A stretch of 64,000 bases of DNA from Theristus sp. LFF4_11 (GCA_030248135.1 JASANC010003706.1:61462-125461); one strand, 5' to 3'. Positions 45,865 to 60,900 are shown, counted from the stretch's first letter. A program made the numbers and translations. The notes: generated from the sequence alone by a model not told the origin.

Positions 45865-48546
45865 TCACAATAAGATTTCTACTCTTTCCCGTTTGCCGTT
45901 GGCCACAGTCACCGGCGGATGGACCTTCTGACCACAAGTACAGGGTGGCGATCCCGTTGCTACAGGGTGCAGCTTTGTTAAAGGCATGTTTTCGTCAGCC
46001 GCCAATTTTTTGGTATCAGCTTTATTGTTGTTATCGTTGAAGTTTAGTTTATTGGCGTTGTACGCTGCATTGTTGTTGTTATTGTTGCTGTGTTCGGCTT
46101 GCTTCTTTTTCCGTGGCGGTGGCTTTGGATTCAGCGGCAGCTCTTTAGCGTCACTGTTTTTCGACGATGGTGCAGTTCCAAAAATGGTGTCCAATTTTTG
46201 TCTGAGCTCCTTTCGATTTAGGAACACAGGCGGCGTTTTCGAAGTCTTTTTCGAATGTCCAATCATGGTGACTTTCGAGTTCCCCTCTGATTCCATGAAT
46301 ATCTCATTGCTGCGTTTAGTCGCAGACGGATTCAAGACCGTTTTCTGATTCGCTGACGACGTGGCCGCAACGACGTCGTACTTGGCCGACGATTTTTTCT
46401 CGAAATCATTGGCATTGTCGATTGCGTTGTTGCCATTCTCTGAATTTGGATTCGAGTTGCGAAATCGACGACTCAACGCGACGATGCAGAGGATGACGGC
46501 GGCCAGCAGAAGGACGGCGATCGCAAAGCTCACGACGATTCGTGTCCACGGCACGTAGCGAAACTCGCAGCGCCTTCCGTAGTGCCACTGGTCGCACGCG
46601 CAGCCGTCCGGGTCGTCGTCGGCGTCGTAGCTGCCGCCTGCGTCCGTTGGTGAGTTTTCGTGCAGCTTTGAATGACACTGACACTGAGATGTACTGCACC
46701 TACCAGCAGTTGCTCTCAACATTTTTTGATATCGCAGCGCTATAGTTTTGTTTGTTATAGTTGGCAAAATGTTGAGGGTGAACTAATCTCAGTGGAGAAA
46801 CTACGTAACAAAATCGTCAGCACACTGTTGTGTTCTTCCACCAGACTATGCCTTTGAGCACGATATTTTGTTGACTTATTTTCCACACAAAATTATTGTT
46901 TGAAGATCACTGTTTTGTTTCACCAATCAGCAAGCGCCTGGTAAAATGTGTGTTTTATTGACGAAAAAACCTCTGAAAGCTCCAATATACCGTACGTTTA
47001 CCGTTTTTACAAGCGAGTTGATCACACCGATCACCCTCGTAGCCACTCTCATCGCCACACTGGCAGGCGCTGCAAAAGTAATTCGCATTTCCTAACCTGA
47101 AAACTTTTCTGCTGCAATTCAAGTATAGATTTGTCGCCTTTAAAAGCACTATCATATCACGATTGAGTGATTGATCAGAAATACTGCTGCTTGAATTTTC
47201 CCACTTAATTTACATCTGTATCTGTATCTGATCAGCTTTCAGATACAAAAAAACCTGACCCATTTCGCCAGGTGCCTCTGTGACAGTAGGCATGTTGACA
47301 GTGGGTGCCGATCCAGCCCCCATTGCAGTGGCACGTTTTGCCCGTGTCATCCAGCGTTCCATTCTCGCAGTGTGGCACGTCACATGCATCGCCCGACCAG
47401 AGTTGCAGACAGTCGCAGCTGCCTGCGCTCGTACGACGCGCCGTTTCTGGTCGTATTTTTTTAAAATTTTAAAATTTTTTAAAAAAGGTTTCGGTGGGTT
47501 GCGTCATGATTTAAAGCAAAATTGAGGTGATGAAATCGTCGATACACTGGAAAAAAACAGGGCTACTAAAATGGGTGGTGTTGTGTGGTGCTTATTAACG
47601 GATCGCGGTTAGCATCCGCCCTCCATGATGATTTTTTGCGGCTAGCAAACTTTTTGCGGTATCACTTGTTTTTACTGTTTTTACGGTAGCTTCGTTTTTC
47701 AATTTTCTGTAGATATTCAGACTTTTTGTGTTCATAAATCTTTCAACCAATCGGTCAATTTCATTGTATCTACAGCCCTGTGTCATACCAATGCACTGAT
47801 CGCAGAAGTGTCCATTCCATCGTGGTTCACAGACACAGCGCGTTCGCAACACACGCCCGTGCAGACACCGCGGGATGCTGCAGTGACGGCCCTGCCAACG
47901 CGCTTTGCACACGCAGCGTTGCTCGGACGACGAAAATGTGGCGTGCTCTGACAAAGCAAAACGGAATTCATCGGCTTGCAGCTGTCATGAAAGTTTGTCA
48001 TTTTTTGAAAGTTCCATGACTATCCGTTTGTCTGTTTGTAACATGGATGATCTATCAGTTTAGTGACTCTCTGGAAAGTTTTCAGCGACCACGGGAACGC
48101 AACCAATCATTTGAATTCTTGATGCAACCGAAAGATCGCTTATTCCACGATCACAATGGGTCGTTTTTACTGTTTGTCGCTGCACGGAATGTGCGAAACG
48201 GGCAAGATTTTTCCGACAATTTTTTATTGTTGGATGTCACACTCTCAAATTTACATCACGAGAGCATGCATCGAAAATCGCAAGACCAACCATACTGGCA
48301 CTTTGAGACGTCACATCGAAGGGCCTGTTGCGCGCAACGCAAACAGTAGGAGGACAGTTGCATGGCTCCGTAGTGGTCACCCCTGCGTTCCATCACCAAC
48401 GCCATCGTGGCACAGTCGATCGAGTGGACGTTGTTGCTCTGAGCAACGATTGGTGCAATGTTGAATGGGTGCATGCCAATTAGAAACATGACGCACTCGG
48501 CGGTGGTGGTGATCGCATTCATTCTGTCGTAATTGTTGATGTTGAT
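45865..48546 (-). CDS. EGF-repeat single-pass transmembrane protein (5' end unresolved)
   Basis: Read on the minus strand. An exon at about 48546-48296 encodes a non-EGF extracellular segment with several cysteines (YCLRCAQQALRC). Exons at about 47950-47790 and 47455-47275 and near 47068-46990 encode EGF-like units (for example CVCKARWQGRHC, CEPRWNGHFCDQC, CHCNGGWIGTHC). The last exon (about 46690 to TGA at 45865) gives another EGF unit (CDQWHYGRRCEF), one membrane span (about 46,550-46,480, VVSFAIAVLLLAAVILCIVA), then a cytoplasmic tail rich in Asn, Lys and Pro that includes a run of six Asn and ends in CTCGQK. Topology is type I. The join between the 48.3-kb exon and the first EGF exon is not in phase as read, so an exon or border is missing. 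No ATG exon was found. No specific orthologue is recognised. Confidence 0.6.
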
Positions 48547-51500
48547 CTGCATGGGAAACTTTTAATTTTTACGTTTTTTACAGCTGTCAGAAAAAAAATC
48601 AGTATGACCCATAGCTGGAACTGCAAGCTCCAAGCTTCAAACTATAAACGCAATTGTTAGCTCCAAATTCTCACAAATGAAATGGTTTTACTCTTTCTTG
48701 TGGCACTTCACGCTTGCTAAACACGCAATAATTCCTTGACATCAACAACGTGGTTGGTTTTGCTAGCCACTGATTTCACCGACCCGCTACGGATGTGTTT
48801 TGCGTAAATTGAAACTCAAAAAGGCGAAACGTAAAAAGCCCACATTGAAAACGAAACATTTTATGAAACTTAAAAGCAAAACCAAAACCCGCCACGCGAG
48901 AAAACAACGTGGACGTTTCTGACGTAGACACAACTGCTGGCAGAACGTGAAAACAATCAGATAAACACAAGAAATGATGAAAACAGCTTCATCACTAATA
49001 TTCACAAAACACAAAAGAACAGCCGTAAATTTCAGCACGTCATTTCTCAAGTGACCACGAAAAAAAGGGAAAGACACTCTGACAATTTGGCCGTGTTTAT
49101 GCTTGCTTGCTAATAACTCTGACAAGCTTTCTGCGCTCGTAAAGTTTCTCGAGCTGAAACTTTTTTGTCGTCACTTTACAAGCAGCGCCAGTGGTGGGCT
49201 GGGCACTGCCAGCAGACCAATAACGCAGTCGGCATATGTAAAACAGTACATATCTGCAAAACGTCAAGATAATGAGTGAAACGGGCCAGCTGTTTTTGTG
49301 ACATAATGGCTGCAGAAAAGTTGCTTCACCCGGGAAAACTATTATTTCGACAAAGTAAGTCAACTCGAATTTCCTTGACCGAACAGTAATGTATCAATGT
49401 GCATGTGGCCGAAACAAATCCATGAGTGGAGTGACATTATCACTGAAATTTAGTGAATACCACCATATTGGGTTGATGTACTGTTGTGGCCCGTAAAATT
49501 TCGGCTCGAAGAAGTACAGCCTGTTAAATTCTGGCCCGGCGAATTTTTATTAGCACGAACAATAGGCTGCTTGAAGGAGCGATTTTTTGCAAATTATCGC
49601 AAATCGCAAATATAAAAAATGACTGCGAAAACAAAAAAAATAAACATTTATCCAAATCTAATCTTAAAACTAAGGTCTCCTAAGCCAAACTCTTTCTATA
49701 AAGGCAAACAATAAAATTGTTTTGTCATGTTTTTTTTTGCAATTAGGGTATTTCCGTTTGTTTGTGGGGTAACTTTTGAGTTTATCACACATTACGAAAA
49801 ATTACAACACATTTGCTGGTTTGATTGGACATCATGGTTTGCCATTGTTCGTGCTAAGAAAAACCCGCTCCGGGTGGAATCGAACGGTCCGCAGTTGAAC
49901 ACTTCAGGCCGATCCTTGCTGCCAGCTTAAAAACATCTGTTGTTGTTGAAAATGTTGTGAAAAAAAACAACTAAAAAGTAACACATTGAAAATTTACTTG
50001 GCGACACTTTTATATGCACTTTTTGTCCAGTGTATTTTGGAAAGAACAAAACCCACAGAAACAAGAAAGGCTGATCAGTTCATCATTTACCGAAGTAGGC
50101 ACACACTGAACAGACACCCAAAAATTCTGTTGTGCACGTTGGGAAAAAACGTTTGTCATTGTGGTTAAAAACTTGTAAACCTGTTGGTGATTTCGTTTGA
50201 TATCAAGATTTGACCAGAGACCGCGATGGGTATGTTTTTCATGAGTGACAAATATTGCAACAAAGCAGTAGAAAAAGCAAATGTTCTGAAAAACGTTAAT
50301 TTTCACTGGAAACTGACAATTATGACAACATTTGCAACTTTTTTTACACAACATGGAGTCATGGTTGTTCGCTCACTCAGCGACGAGTCGATAATACACC
50401 GAAACGTGCGATCTCTTTCGTTTTTGTTCGCTATCCTTGCGAGCCATGACTTTCTGCACTTTGTTGAACTTGAAGCTCTCATGCAGCTAAACGAAGTTTT
50501 CTGCCTCAGCGAGTTCTATTAGTCGTAAAAGCATTTTTCGTCTTCAGCTCCGATATTAGCCATCTATTTGAAGAATTGCGAGTGAGTACACATGCAAACA
50601 GAAGAATAATGCTCATGTAGACGCACATGTTCGTGCACTTTACGATTCACATGCACATTAAAGTTTTGGTCAACTTTTTTGTTCTGAGAACAATGGAGAG
50701 GCAGCAGTTTTTTTGCTTCTGAAATTTTGTTTCCACGACATGACAGTATTTTTTATAATTTATTGCTTAAAATTTCTTCGAACTCAACGCTGACTGATGG
50801 CCGCTACGGGATGACGTAAAAACTGATTTTCAGTCACACACTGCGCGCCACAGCGGCGATGTTTCATATGTAAGAAAAATGCTGTAAATGCCCGAAATTA
50901 CGCCTATAATCAAACGCTCTTTCTTTCTGCCGCGGAATTCGAGTGTTTCAGACACAAAAAGGGAAGAGCGCAATGTTTCTGATTGATGTTTGTTTTAAGC
51001 GGCCGACTGAAAACTGGCTGGGCGGCTATAGCTCTCACTGTCAAATAATATGTGGCGCAGCAAAGCAACAAGGCAACTATCGTAGTGAGAATGTACATGC
51101 GTTATTTAAGGAGTTATTGTTAATTGTTATTGTCGCTTTGGGTATAACTTGGGTATTTATGACATTCAAAGTTGCAACGTGTTTCATTTTGTCTTAAAAT
51201 CAGGGCTATATTTATCTAGTAATAATGAACAAACCATTCGTGCCCACAAACTCAATCAATCCTCTCATATAAAAAGATTTATTTTGCGCATTGCAAAAAT
51301 CCTTTATAATGTCGATGCATAAACTTATACTGTATAAACATATTGTCTCATTAAGATACATTCCAGAGGTTTTTCTGCTCATCAGACAAGAATTCGAGTA
51401 TTTACAAAAATCAAAAGTTTTGAAAATCAATCAAAATCAAGTAAAATCATCAAAACGGTGCGAAACGCCGCATCACGTTGTTTGCAGAACAATATAATTT

Positions 51501-52218
51501 GAAAACAGCCTAATAAGAACATTTAAAAACAGGAGAACAAAAAAGCCTGCCATCAAACGCAAAAACAAGCTTAAATCAAAAAATATGCATATAAAACGTC
51601 TTTATTCTCAAAATCTGTAAAAGCAGCAATCTGACTAGAATTTTTTTACAAACCTCCAAGTAAGCTCACCGTGAGAATTAACACAGAGACATAGCCAAAA
51701 ACAAAACAACCGACTACAATACAGTGAAAGTGTGAAAGAGCAAGCAATCAGCGTTCTTTACGCTGGTCTATCATGCACTAAATAAAAAAGAAAATTCTGT
51801 TTCAACTAAATTCTGAACACATGCGTCACAAAGTCAGCACAAAAAGCGCAGCAGAAAAGAGAAAAATATGGTACTACAATGCAATGTATTCCAAGAGTTC
51901 ATACAGTCCAACGCTCATAAAAGCAAACAAAAATGCAGAAATGAAAATGAGTTTTCAAACACAAAAAGTGGCACAAAACGTTTTTGCAAGAGTATTCACA
52001 TTCGCAACAATATTGATCAGACTAACCTGCAAAGAAGAGAAGATATTTTCCTCAATCATTTCAATGTAAAGCTGCTGTAAAAGCTGATGTAAAGATAAAC
52101 AGAAGTTATTACAGCCCGTTTCATAAAGATCGTAGTTCCATGTAAAGAATCTACATTTTATATCATAACTTAACGTATCACTTTGTCTCTGGGAATGTCG
52201 TAAAGAATTGTTCATGAG
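48547..52218. other. Region without a recognised gene
   Basis: AT-rich. It should contain the 5' exons of the EGF-repeat gene, but none could be assigned. Hydrophobic minus-strand frames near 48.8-49.3 kb have no family pattern. Confidence 0.4.
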
Positions 52219-55200
52219 TCATTCTGTTGTGTAGTGGTTCATTGACGCTAGGACACTTTGTGTTGTTTGCCGTCCAGCGCGTTTAGATACTGGTTGCTTA
52301 TCAATTTTGGGATCAGTAGATGTCTGAAAAACACACCACGAAAAATGAAACGCAAAGATTTGTAAATGCTGGATAAAAATCAACGATACCTGAGTGGCAG
52401 GAACAGAAAGCAAATAATTGGAAAGATCATCTCGACGAGCGGGTATGGAGCGAAACCACACGCGCAGAGAACGCCCAGTTGAAGCAACTGACAGACAGTG
52501 AACAAATGCACCTTGCGTTGGGGCACTTTGCGAATGTAGTGAGTCGGCGGGTATGCTTGCTGGAAGCACACCACAAAAATTGTACCGCCAAGCAAACAAC
52601 AAAATGTACTTTTCAATCTACCATTTCACTTTTAATAAATCGCCTTGTAACTTCCCCCTTGCTTGCAGTGAGATCGAGAATGATAAATAAAAAGCAATAA
52701 AAACCGGCTGAATCACGACAACGATACCTGCTCCGTGATCAACAGCAACATTCGTTCAAACATTTCGTTGCCAGCCAACGAAGTGAACGCCATGTACAAA
52801 AACAGTCCGTGCAACACCGAAGTCGGTATATGCTTCAATGTCGGTAATAGAACGAACGAGGACGCGAGGATCAACAAATGCGCCACCAAACTCGCTAGAC
52901 GCGTTTCACGGACATTGGTGATGCTGAATTATTGTCTGCATTTTTTTTCAAGAACGAACTCCTAGCTCCTTGTTAGCTTCTACAGGTATGTGAGACAAAC
53001 GCAAGAATGCAAATGTCAAAGCCTCTGCACGTACACTTCGTGCACATGCCCCTGCGACACTCGCTCTTCAACGTCTGCCAACGCACGCAGATGCAAAGGG
53101 GAATGCGGTAAAGAGCCGTGCATCCACGGTAGACCATACAGTGATAAACCGCAATTCAATACGGCAACCACTAGCAAATCCAGATGAGTTGCGGTGCCTT
53201 TCTTCAATCTGAAAAAAGAAAATGATAACCGCCGATAAAGCAAAGTTGGAGCATGACACGCACAACTAGCAACCCTAAAAAATTGCACGTCATTTTTACG
53301 TACTTGTTTTGCGGATTGTTCACGATGGCCGACGTGATATTTTGATCCATAAAGAATAGAAAGGACAACGAAAATCCGAGTCCTGCGCACGCTAGCCAGC
53401 CCTTCCACGGTATTCTGGTCAAGTCAGCCAATTGGTATGTTGGCACATCAAGGCGCGAATGGAATTCATCTCCTGCCAATGACACACTTGAAGATGAGCA
53501 CCAGCGTTGTTTTTGTTGTCTAAAGGCCCGTTCATACTGACGTATGCTGACGTACGTCGACGCACGTCGAAGGTACGTCTCTATGAATGGTAATATGCAA
53601 TAACACAAGACCAAACGTGCCGTGCAGTGCCGTATACGCAAACGTCAGCATGAATGGGGGCCTTAGTGCATTCTACTTCTTGTTTGGCTAATGTGCAACA
53701 ATTGCAACCTACTGTAGACGTTATCAAAAACATAATAGCCGACGAATGACATCACTAGGACGGACACCGGCAGCGAATAGTCAGCCAGGATCTCGCGTCT
53801 TGCTCTTGTTAGAAACGGTCTGAATAACAAAAATCATTTTATTTTACCAATATGCTGCTTGTTTACCAATTTACCAATTGTTACGTTTATTTATCTTTTG
53901 CCACCATATCAAACTTACGTTTTACGAAAGTTATACAGAAACATGCCCAGCCACAGAGTGCCAAACATGAGCAAAACGTAGAGAATCGAAGTGTCCCGCC
54001 GACACTGTTGATAGTCAAAGTTGTCCGCCACATCATGAGTCAGATTTTGTGTCGCATTATTCCAGTTCAAATTCTTCATATAGTCGTCAGAGCATTTTTC
54101 GTCATTGTAATATTTCTTGAAACCTGCAATGGTTTATCGGTGGTTGCAAAGATTACGGTTACGTTTAAAAATAACCCCAATGGTCTTACTTGAATGCATA
54201 GCTTTGAAGGATTCCACGACGAATGCGAACGCAATAAACAACGAGAAAACCTCTTCCGTTGACCTACATTGAGGACGGTTTTAAAAACAGAACGTATTAA
54301 AGCAGACCATGAATGCAATACCTTGTCGCATAACGCATTACATTCGATAGTTCCGTGAACGCATAGATGATGAGAAAAAATTGGCACCACAGTCCCGTGC
54401 ACGCGTACATTGGGAAGAATTCAATGCCGATGAACTGAGAGATCTTGTAGATCACTGCAAGACAAAACACCATTAGCACATCCACAGAGTAAAAGTAAAA
54501 TATATGTGCACTGAAAAAAATAATAAAATAGAAGCCAGCGACCTCACCTTTGACGTAAATTGCGAGGGGCGCAGTTGTGAGTATGATGATCATTGGTTGT
54601 CCACCGAACAGTGAGAAGAATATTCCACCAACAGCTTGAGCAAATATGACCTTTCGTACGGCTGCAATACGGCAATCTGATCAGTTTGAAACACGAATTA
54701 ACAGGAACATGAACTAAAATGAACAGACTGATGTTTCCTTCCGTGTTGTCATCATTGAGCACACCGAACGCAATGGCCGGCAGTAGACACGCAAAATAAA
54801 GAAACACAACCGAGCTGAACAACTTTTGCTTCGTCTTGTGACCCGTGATTCCTGCAGGATAACGATAACGTATACGCACATGAAAATGTTCAAACGTCAA
54901 ATATGGGTACGCGCAATGTTTGCAAAAGATCTTGGATTTATTTAAAAGATATTTGAATTTTACCATCAAGAAAATCCGTAAAGTAGTGTTTAGATCGTCG
55001 ATTGAAATCGTTTCTCACCCCGCTTCCAATGCGCCAGTCGGGTCCAAACTGAAATGCGGAAATCGCAAGTTTGAAGACTTTTAGACAAAAAACCAACGGC
55101 GTTCTATAAAAAAATACAAAGATACAAATGTAGTGACACAAACGCACAATGTCGTTAATAATCAGATCACCGAGGTCGAATCCTGGTTCACTGTTTTTCC

Positions 55201-57983
55201 GATTTTTCATCTGATTCTGTTCAATAGCGAGTTCTTTGGCAGCCTGAACGTTAGCATGGTTGAAGTTTTGCTTTGGGGTTTTCAAACTTTTTTAACGAAA
55301 AAAAAACAGTTGATAACAATTTCGTTTTTGCACTTGCCTGCAGCAAACAGTGCCTAAAATGGTCCACAGTTGAAGCCATGACAAGCCTCTGACGAATATC
55401 CATGTCGGCAAACAGTGTTGCAAATGTTCTTGCCGTTTCCAGCGCCGTTTTTGTTCCTTTCTGCAAATATAGATACAAGCAAAGAACGATCAGTCGAACA
55501 CCGATATCGAGAGCATTGTCCTATACTCTCCTGTCCTGTCTTGTTCTGTCGTCCTGTCCTGTCCTGTCCTGTACTCTCCTGTCCTGTCTTGCCCTGTCCT
55601 GTTATGTCCTGTCCTGTCCTGTCCTGTTTTGCCCTGTCCTGTCAGGTCCTGTCCTACCCCGTCCTGTCCTATCCCGTCTCGTCCTGTCCTGTCCTGTCCG
55701 CTTGGATGTTCCGCGTGGTGCCCTGTCCCGTAAATGAAAGTGGCTCAAAACGCCGCCCACGGTCTCACCGTTGATTGACGGGTAACTTTTCAAATCGATT
55801 CCAAATGTCGCGATCGTTCATTATTTTGTGATTCTTGTTTTGTGATTTCTTGGTTGGAGATCTTTGATCTGTGTGAATGTTTTATGCTCTATCCAAAACG
55901 AATGATGGCCGACCAGTGGACGTCTGTTAAATCGATCTGAATTTGGTATGTACGTTCATGTGTGTATGTACGGTATGTATGACAACAGCACACTCGTCGT
56001 TTCGGACCACTTTTATTTTTTGGGACAGGAAGCCCAGCGAGACACGCGGACACTACGCCAGACACCCAAACGGATAAAACACCGGACATCTGTCCGGACA
56101 CTTTTTTAGCGTGGGCGCACTAATTCGCATTGACTGTGTTCGGTTGTTTCGCAAAAGAATGCAAAAAACACATCACTATAGTTACATACTACAAACGCAT
56201 TGGCTGACATATATACACTAACCGCTCTTGACGGAGCGATAACAATAATAATAAATCTGAGGTCTTGCATCGTGCGTCCGAGATTAGTCGGGTGACTGAG
56301 TCGCGCAATAGCGACGTGTCGATGTTGCACCGTTGATAACATGCATCTGTGAAGATCATGAATCAATAAATGCAATATTCGCAGAAAGTTGACAGCACAG
56401 TAATTTTAGAAAGTCTACAAAGCATGCAATGTACTTTTTTGACAAAGAATGCACGTAAATCCAAACACTTACAAGGCACAGATCCAAGTCTGGTCGTAGT
56501 CGAACGTGCCGCCGGTGGATCCCGTCGTGCAGATGCTCTGTACAGTCCGCGACAGAATGTGAACTGACATGTGAAAACACTTTTCTACGTATTTTACAAG
56601 CAAATCAGTTTTGTTGGCAATGCATCGTACATGGCTACTGGAGTTGGACAAAAATGCAACTTTACAGTTTAAAGTTGAACGTACATTGGTTACCCGCATC
56701 CTGTGTGAATAGAGCGCTGCGCACCTGCTCGGCCGTGAACTCCGGCTCTTGAATGTCCATTTCGTGAATGATCCTGTTGAAAAAAATAATAATAATGCAA
56801 TAATGTGAATAATCTATATAAACATGAATTTAACATGACAATAACATCAACTTATTTTACTTTGCGAAAATCTCTTCGAGACTTGTCTCGGGCAGGTCGA
56901 GTAGCAGAACGGATTTGTTCAACAGATGGTCGATGTCCATGGTGGCACGGATCTCCGAGCCGAAGTCCTTCATTGGGATCTTCTCGTGCTTCGCGTACAT
57001 CAGCGTGACGCTTTCGCTCTCGGCTGAAATAACGAAAGCAGGTTGTTTCTCACGCAACGCAACAAGCATTACTATTTCTTATTTGAGTATTTTTACAACA
57101 CATTGCAATAGATTTCGTGCACAAACTAACACCGTAGAATAAACTAAGCATTTGAAAATTTTATGGCGATTTACAGAAACACAGAGCGCACTTTCACATG
57201 AGAGTCAAGATTTGGTTTCAACTCATTTTTTCGCGCTTTTACAGCGACTTTCCATGGCCGAATTGTTTTAATTCACCGCACCGCACCATTGTGCCAGAGC
57301 TCCGTATCTGGATCTCGAATGGGCGAGTCAATTGAGTCGGCTAAAGATTCAGTCAAATTCGTATCCAAAACAGTCGCCGATCCATACGCAGACTGATTGA
57401 ACACCGCTATCTGTTTGCCGTACTTGGCGTGGTAGTCCGGGCTGCTGGAGGCTTTCTTCAACGGTTTTCCAAATTGGTTGATCAATGGCGTGGACGCACG
57501 AAGCGGCGTCGGTGTTGTTGCGCCTATGGTGCTGCTGCTGCACGACGGAGTATCACTGGATGTTAGAACGGGCGTAGCAGTCTGATTCACCATGCTTGTC
57601 CGCGAGATTTGCTTGTTCAGTAGCGATATTGGCCGTGCACCGCCACTGGCAACTGTGATAAAACGCCGAGGCAACGAAGCAGAGTTGCTTGGTGTGCTTG
57701 TGCTGGCGATGTTTCGCTGTCGGTGGTCACTGTTGTTGCCAACACACGCTGCGTTGTTGTTCGCGACGCCACTGTTCAGTTCGTCACAACCACGTCTTGT
57801 AGGACAAACTGTTGGTTGCACAGCGGTTGTTTGCCAGCTTGACTCTGAGTTGGTGCCCGGGAGTTCTTGAGTGGCCGGTTGCATGGGCGTTGAACAATCT
57901 CGGTGATTGTGCATTGTTTGTGTAGCTGATTGTTTTTTGTCGTCATTCGATGAGAACGTTATTTTGGAGTTTTCGTCAGCCAT
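52219..57983 (-). CDS. SLC4A11-like anion/borate-family membrane transporter
   Basis: ATG at 57983, stop at 52219, minus strand. Exon 1 (57983-57287) is a long low-complexity Ser/Thr/Asn-rich N-terminus. Exons 57023-56861, 56773-56694 and 56563-56473 encode the cytoplasmic domain ([24 protein letters not shown]). Later segments match the SLC4 membrane domain: [16 protein letters not shown] (about 55.43 kb), [18 protein letters not shown] (55.0 kb), [20 protein letters not shown] (54.8 kb), [20 protein letters not shown] (54.6 kb), [15 protein letters not shown] (53.3 kb), [20 protein letters not shown] (53.15 kb) and a last helix pair at 52.5 kb. The wording, especially the FDFLDG and LLPAIAFG region, is closest to SLC4A11 among SLC4 members; these move H+/OH-, ammonia or borate rather than typical bicarbonate. 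The exon between 56.47 and 55.46 kb is not fully resolved. Confidence 0.85.
55537..55700 (+). repeat. TCCTG pentanucleotide microsatellite
   Basis: About 30 imperfect copies of CCTGT, in the intron between the N-terminal and membrane-domain exons of the SLC4A11-like gene. Confidence 0.9.
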
Positions 57984-60900
57984 TGCAAAAACGGCGTCAA
58001 GCTACATTATGGTCTGCTTTTTTCAGATGAATGCAGTTATCGGTATATGTAAGAAGTGAAAACGCTTTTGAGCAGTCATGAACGTACCATGCCAGTGAAC
58101 ACGAAATGACACTTTTAAGCAAGAAAATTGAAAAAAATAGAATTGAGTGTTGTGAATAAAAAAAACCAAGTGAAAAACAAGGTTAACGAGATTGCACAAG
58201 ATTGGCTTCTGCACTAATAATCTAGTATCACCAAATTTATATTTTTTCCCTTGAAAATGTTCAGCTTGATATTACATTGCCAAGCAACCGATGATGCCCA
58301 AAGGGAAAATCTGCTCTAAAACCTCATTTATGCGATTTCAGCAATACGAATGCAAACACGCAATTGACGTCGACGGAGTCCGATACAAAGAGACTGTGTT
58401 AGTTGATGAAAGTGCAATTCATGAAAGAAATATTGAGAAAACAACAGTAGTATGTACATACAATGTATAGATATGCTCTTGAGATGCATGCATGTAAGTT
58501 GGGCCTTCAACATGTTTTAGCACACGCTGTGTCTCACAAACACTAACTGAAGCATATAAAGAAGCGAATAAGCAACACGGCAAAAATAGATGATGTTCAT
58601 TCAAGTTCTTTTTGTTCGAGAGCGCACGAAGTTCTTAGAACGTTATAAAGCAATTGAATTTTGGCAGTTCATAACGTGACAACGTCGCCTACACATGAAG
58701 CCCGACTGAGTGCTTTAAACTGTTCTGTCCAATGTAGTTTTGTGAGGTCTCGCGCACGGCTGTCTCAAGCTGCGGTGTCCGTCTGGCTGACAACAGACTC
58801 GCGGTCAGGGCACAGAGAACGAAACAGCGAAACTTGCATACACATGAACAGTTCTTGTGGCTAAATAGACTCAGTTGTGCAGCCATACATACATCTGCAT
58901 TGTACATCCAGGGAGCCTGCATAAAGCCCCCAGAAAGGTTGCGAGCAAAAAGATAGAGGCAATCGACACGATGGCAAGCGCAGTGTCAAGTGCGCGTCGA
59001 CGTACAGTGTACATGGTCACAAACATCGTCACTGTCTTTGCCTTTGGTTTTCAGATGCACAGCTGTGCTTTCTAGTGGCAACACAGGGCTAAAACTTCAA
59101 CATTATCACCAGTAACAACAACACGTGATTAACGCTAGCGTTGTCTAGTGTGTGTGATATGAGCAAAACTGCCCATTATACATGGGACACGTACGATTCG
59201 TGGACTGAGCGGAACAGCCTTTATTAGCTTGATCAGTCAAAGGTATCCCACACTGAGTTTTTATGTTTTCCAAAAGAAATTCATTATGTAATTAAAACAA
59301 TGAGTTATTTGAGCCAAAACTGATTTAATATCAGAAAAATTGCATCATTTGTTCTCTGACTGCCTGATGAATGCATTTTCCCAGTTGAGCACCATGTTTC
59401 CTTTCCGAAGTGGAATGTCCAATTTACGTAAACTTACTAACCATCGACCGTTACCATATACTTCCGTTGGCAAAGAAATTATTTCAAAATGCCACTATGG
59501 CTACCGTGTCTGAAGAGTGCGACCGGAAATGTGGGCGGCTACTGTTAGCCAGTTCTGTATACAATGTACGTATGATACATAGTTTCGGTGCCCAGCAAGA
59601 TAACTAGCTCTGTTATTATGAATAATAGACAGAGGGCAGAGCGTTTGAAAACTTAAAAGCAGACACCCGAAATTCAAGTGAAACTCAAAACTAAGTTTAA
59701 AAGCATACAATTAGTTTTAGCTCATCAACGGTGGAAAATTGTGGGAAAGACCAGAATAGTAACATCTGTGTATAACTTAAACATTTAGTCAACCCTTGTT
59801 TTGAAATTACCAGCGTTTAAAATTTTACGGACACAGAATAAACTGCAGATCACAGTACATAATTGTTTCTTAAGTGAAAAAAGTGAGAATCATAACCTAA
59901 AAAACAAAACGAACAATGCTGGTGTCATTAAAATCAAATTCGGGGCAACCAGAGCCGTTTACTCAGCTAACTCCTGACCAAATGTACCGAAAACAATCTA
60001 AAAACACACAGCCTAGACAGCCAGTGAACCATTATTTAACCGCGTTATTTCTAAACACGAAAGAGCCTGTCTCTTCTGAAGCGAGACGCAGCACATAACA
60101 TGAAAGGTAGTGGAAAAATTAGTTGCCGCAAGGCTTTCGGTTCTTTTTCGCGTGGCAAACCCAAAAAAGCATATATTCTTTTTCTGAAAAAGTTTATGTC
60201 TGAACCGTGGGGGTTTAGCGCTGGAACCTGCAATCACTATGCGGCTATAAAATAGTTTTTAGGAAAGCGCGTTATTTCAATTAGACGGTTGAAGCATCGA
60301 AGCTAAAACGCTTCCAATATACATAAGCGGTTGCTAGTGTTAGGCATGCATTTTCAGTTTCTAGATTTATAAGCGCAGCTCCACTGCTGATTAGCCGCTG
60401 ACCAGCAAGCAATGTGTGTGTGTGTTATATCAAATGTTTTTAGCCATGACAGCAAGCTTTGAAGGTCTGCAAACTCATGAATAAAGATGGGTACAACAGC
60501 GGTACCGTGAAAACGGCATATTATAGATACATACTGTGAAATACCGCAGTGTCAAGTTTTTTTTGATGGATTATACCATGTCGCAATGTATGCAACGGAG
60601 GCTGGTGTTCTTTTTCAGCTTCAGATGAACTCTATGAAACGAAGGACTTTGAAATGGCATTAAGTCTCCATTCGGGATGGAAAACATGGCTCACATGCAT
60701 GGAAAAGCTCAACATTGCCGTTGGGAAATTCTTTCAAGCACATGAACATGCGAGACTTTTCTCCTCTTATTTATTTCCTAATTCACTCTTTCACTTTAAC
60801 CACCTACAATGACACAAGGCGCATGTCAACGTAGGATACTTGCTTTCATCCTAACGGTCAAATCCAGGCTTAGTGTACATGGTGCTAATATGATGCTCGA

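Noticed and set aside
48787..49363. Hydrophobic minus-strand frames that could be membrane-protein exons
   Set aside because: No family signature, no convincing splice borders and composition like AT-rich noncoding DNA.
49860..49925. tRNA-like 3' half on the minus strand (CGTTCGATTCCACCC)
   Set aside because: The T-stem does not pair and no acceptor or anticodon stem could be formed; chance similarity or a decayed fragment.
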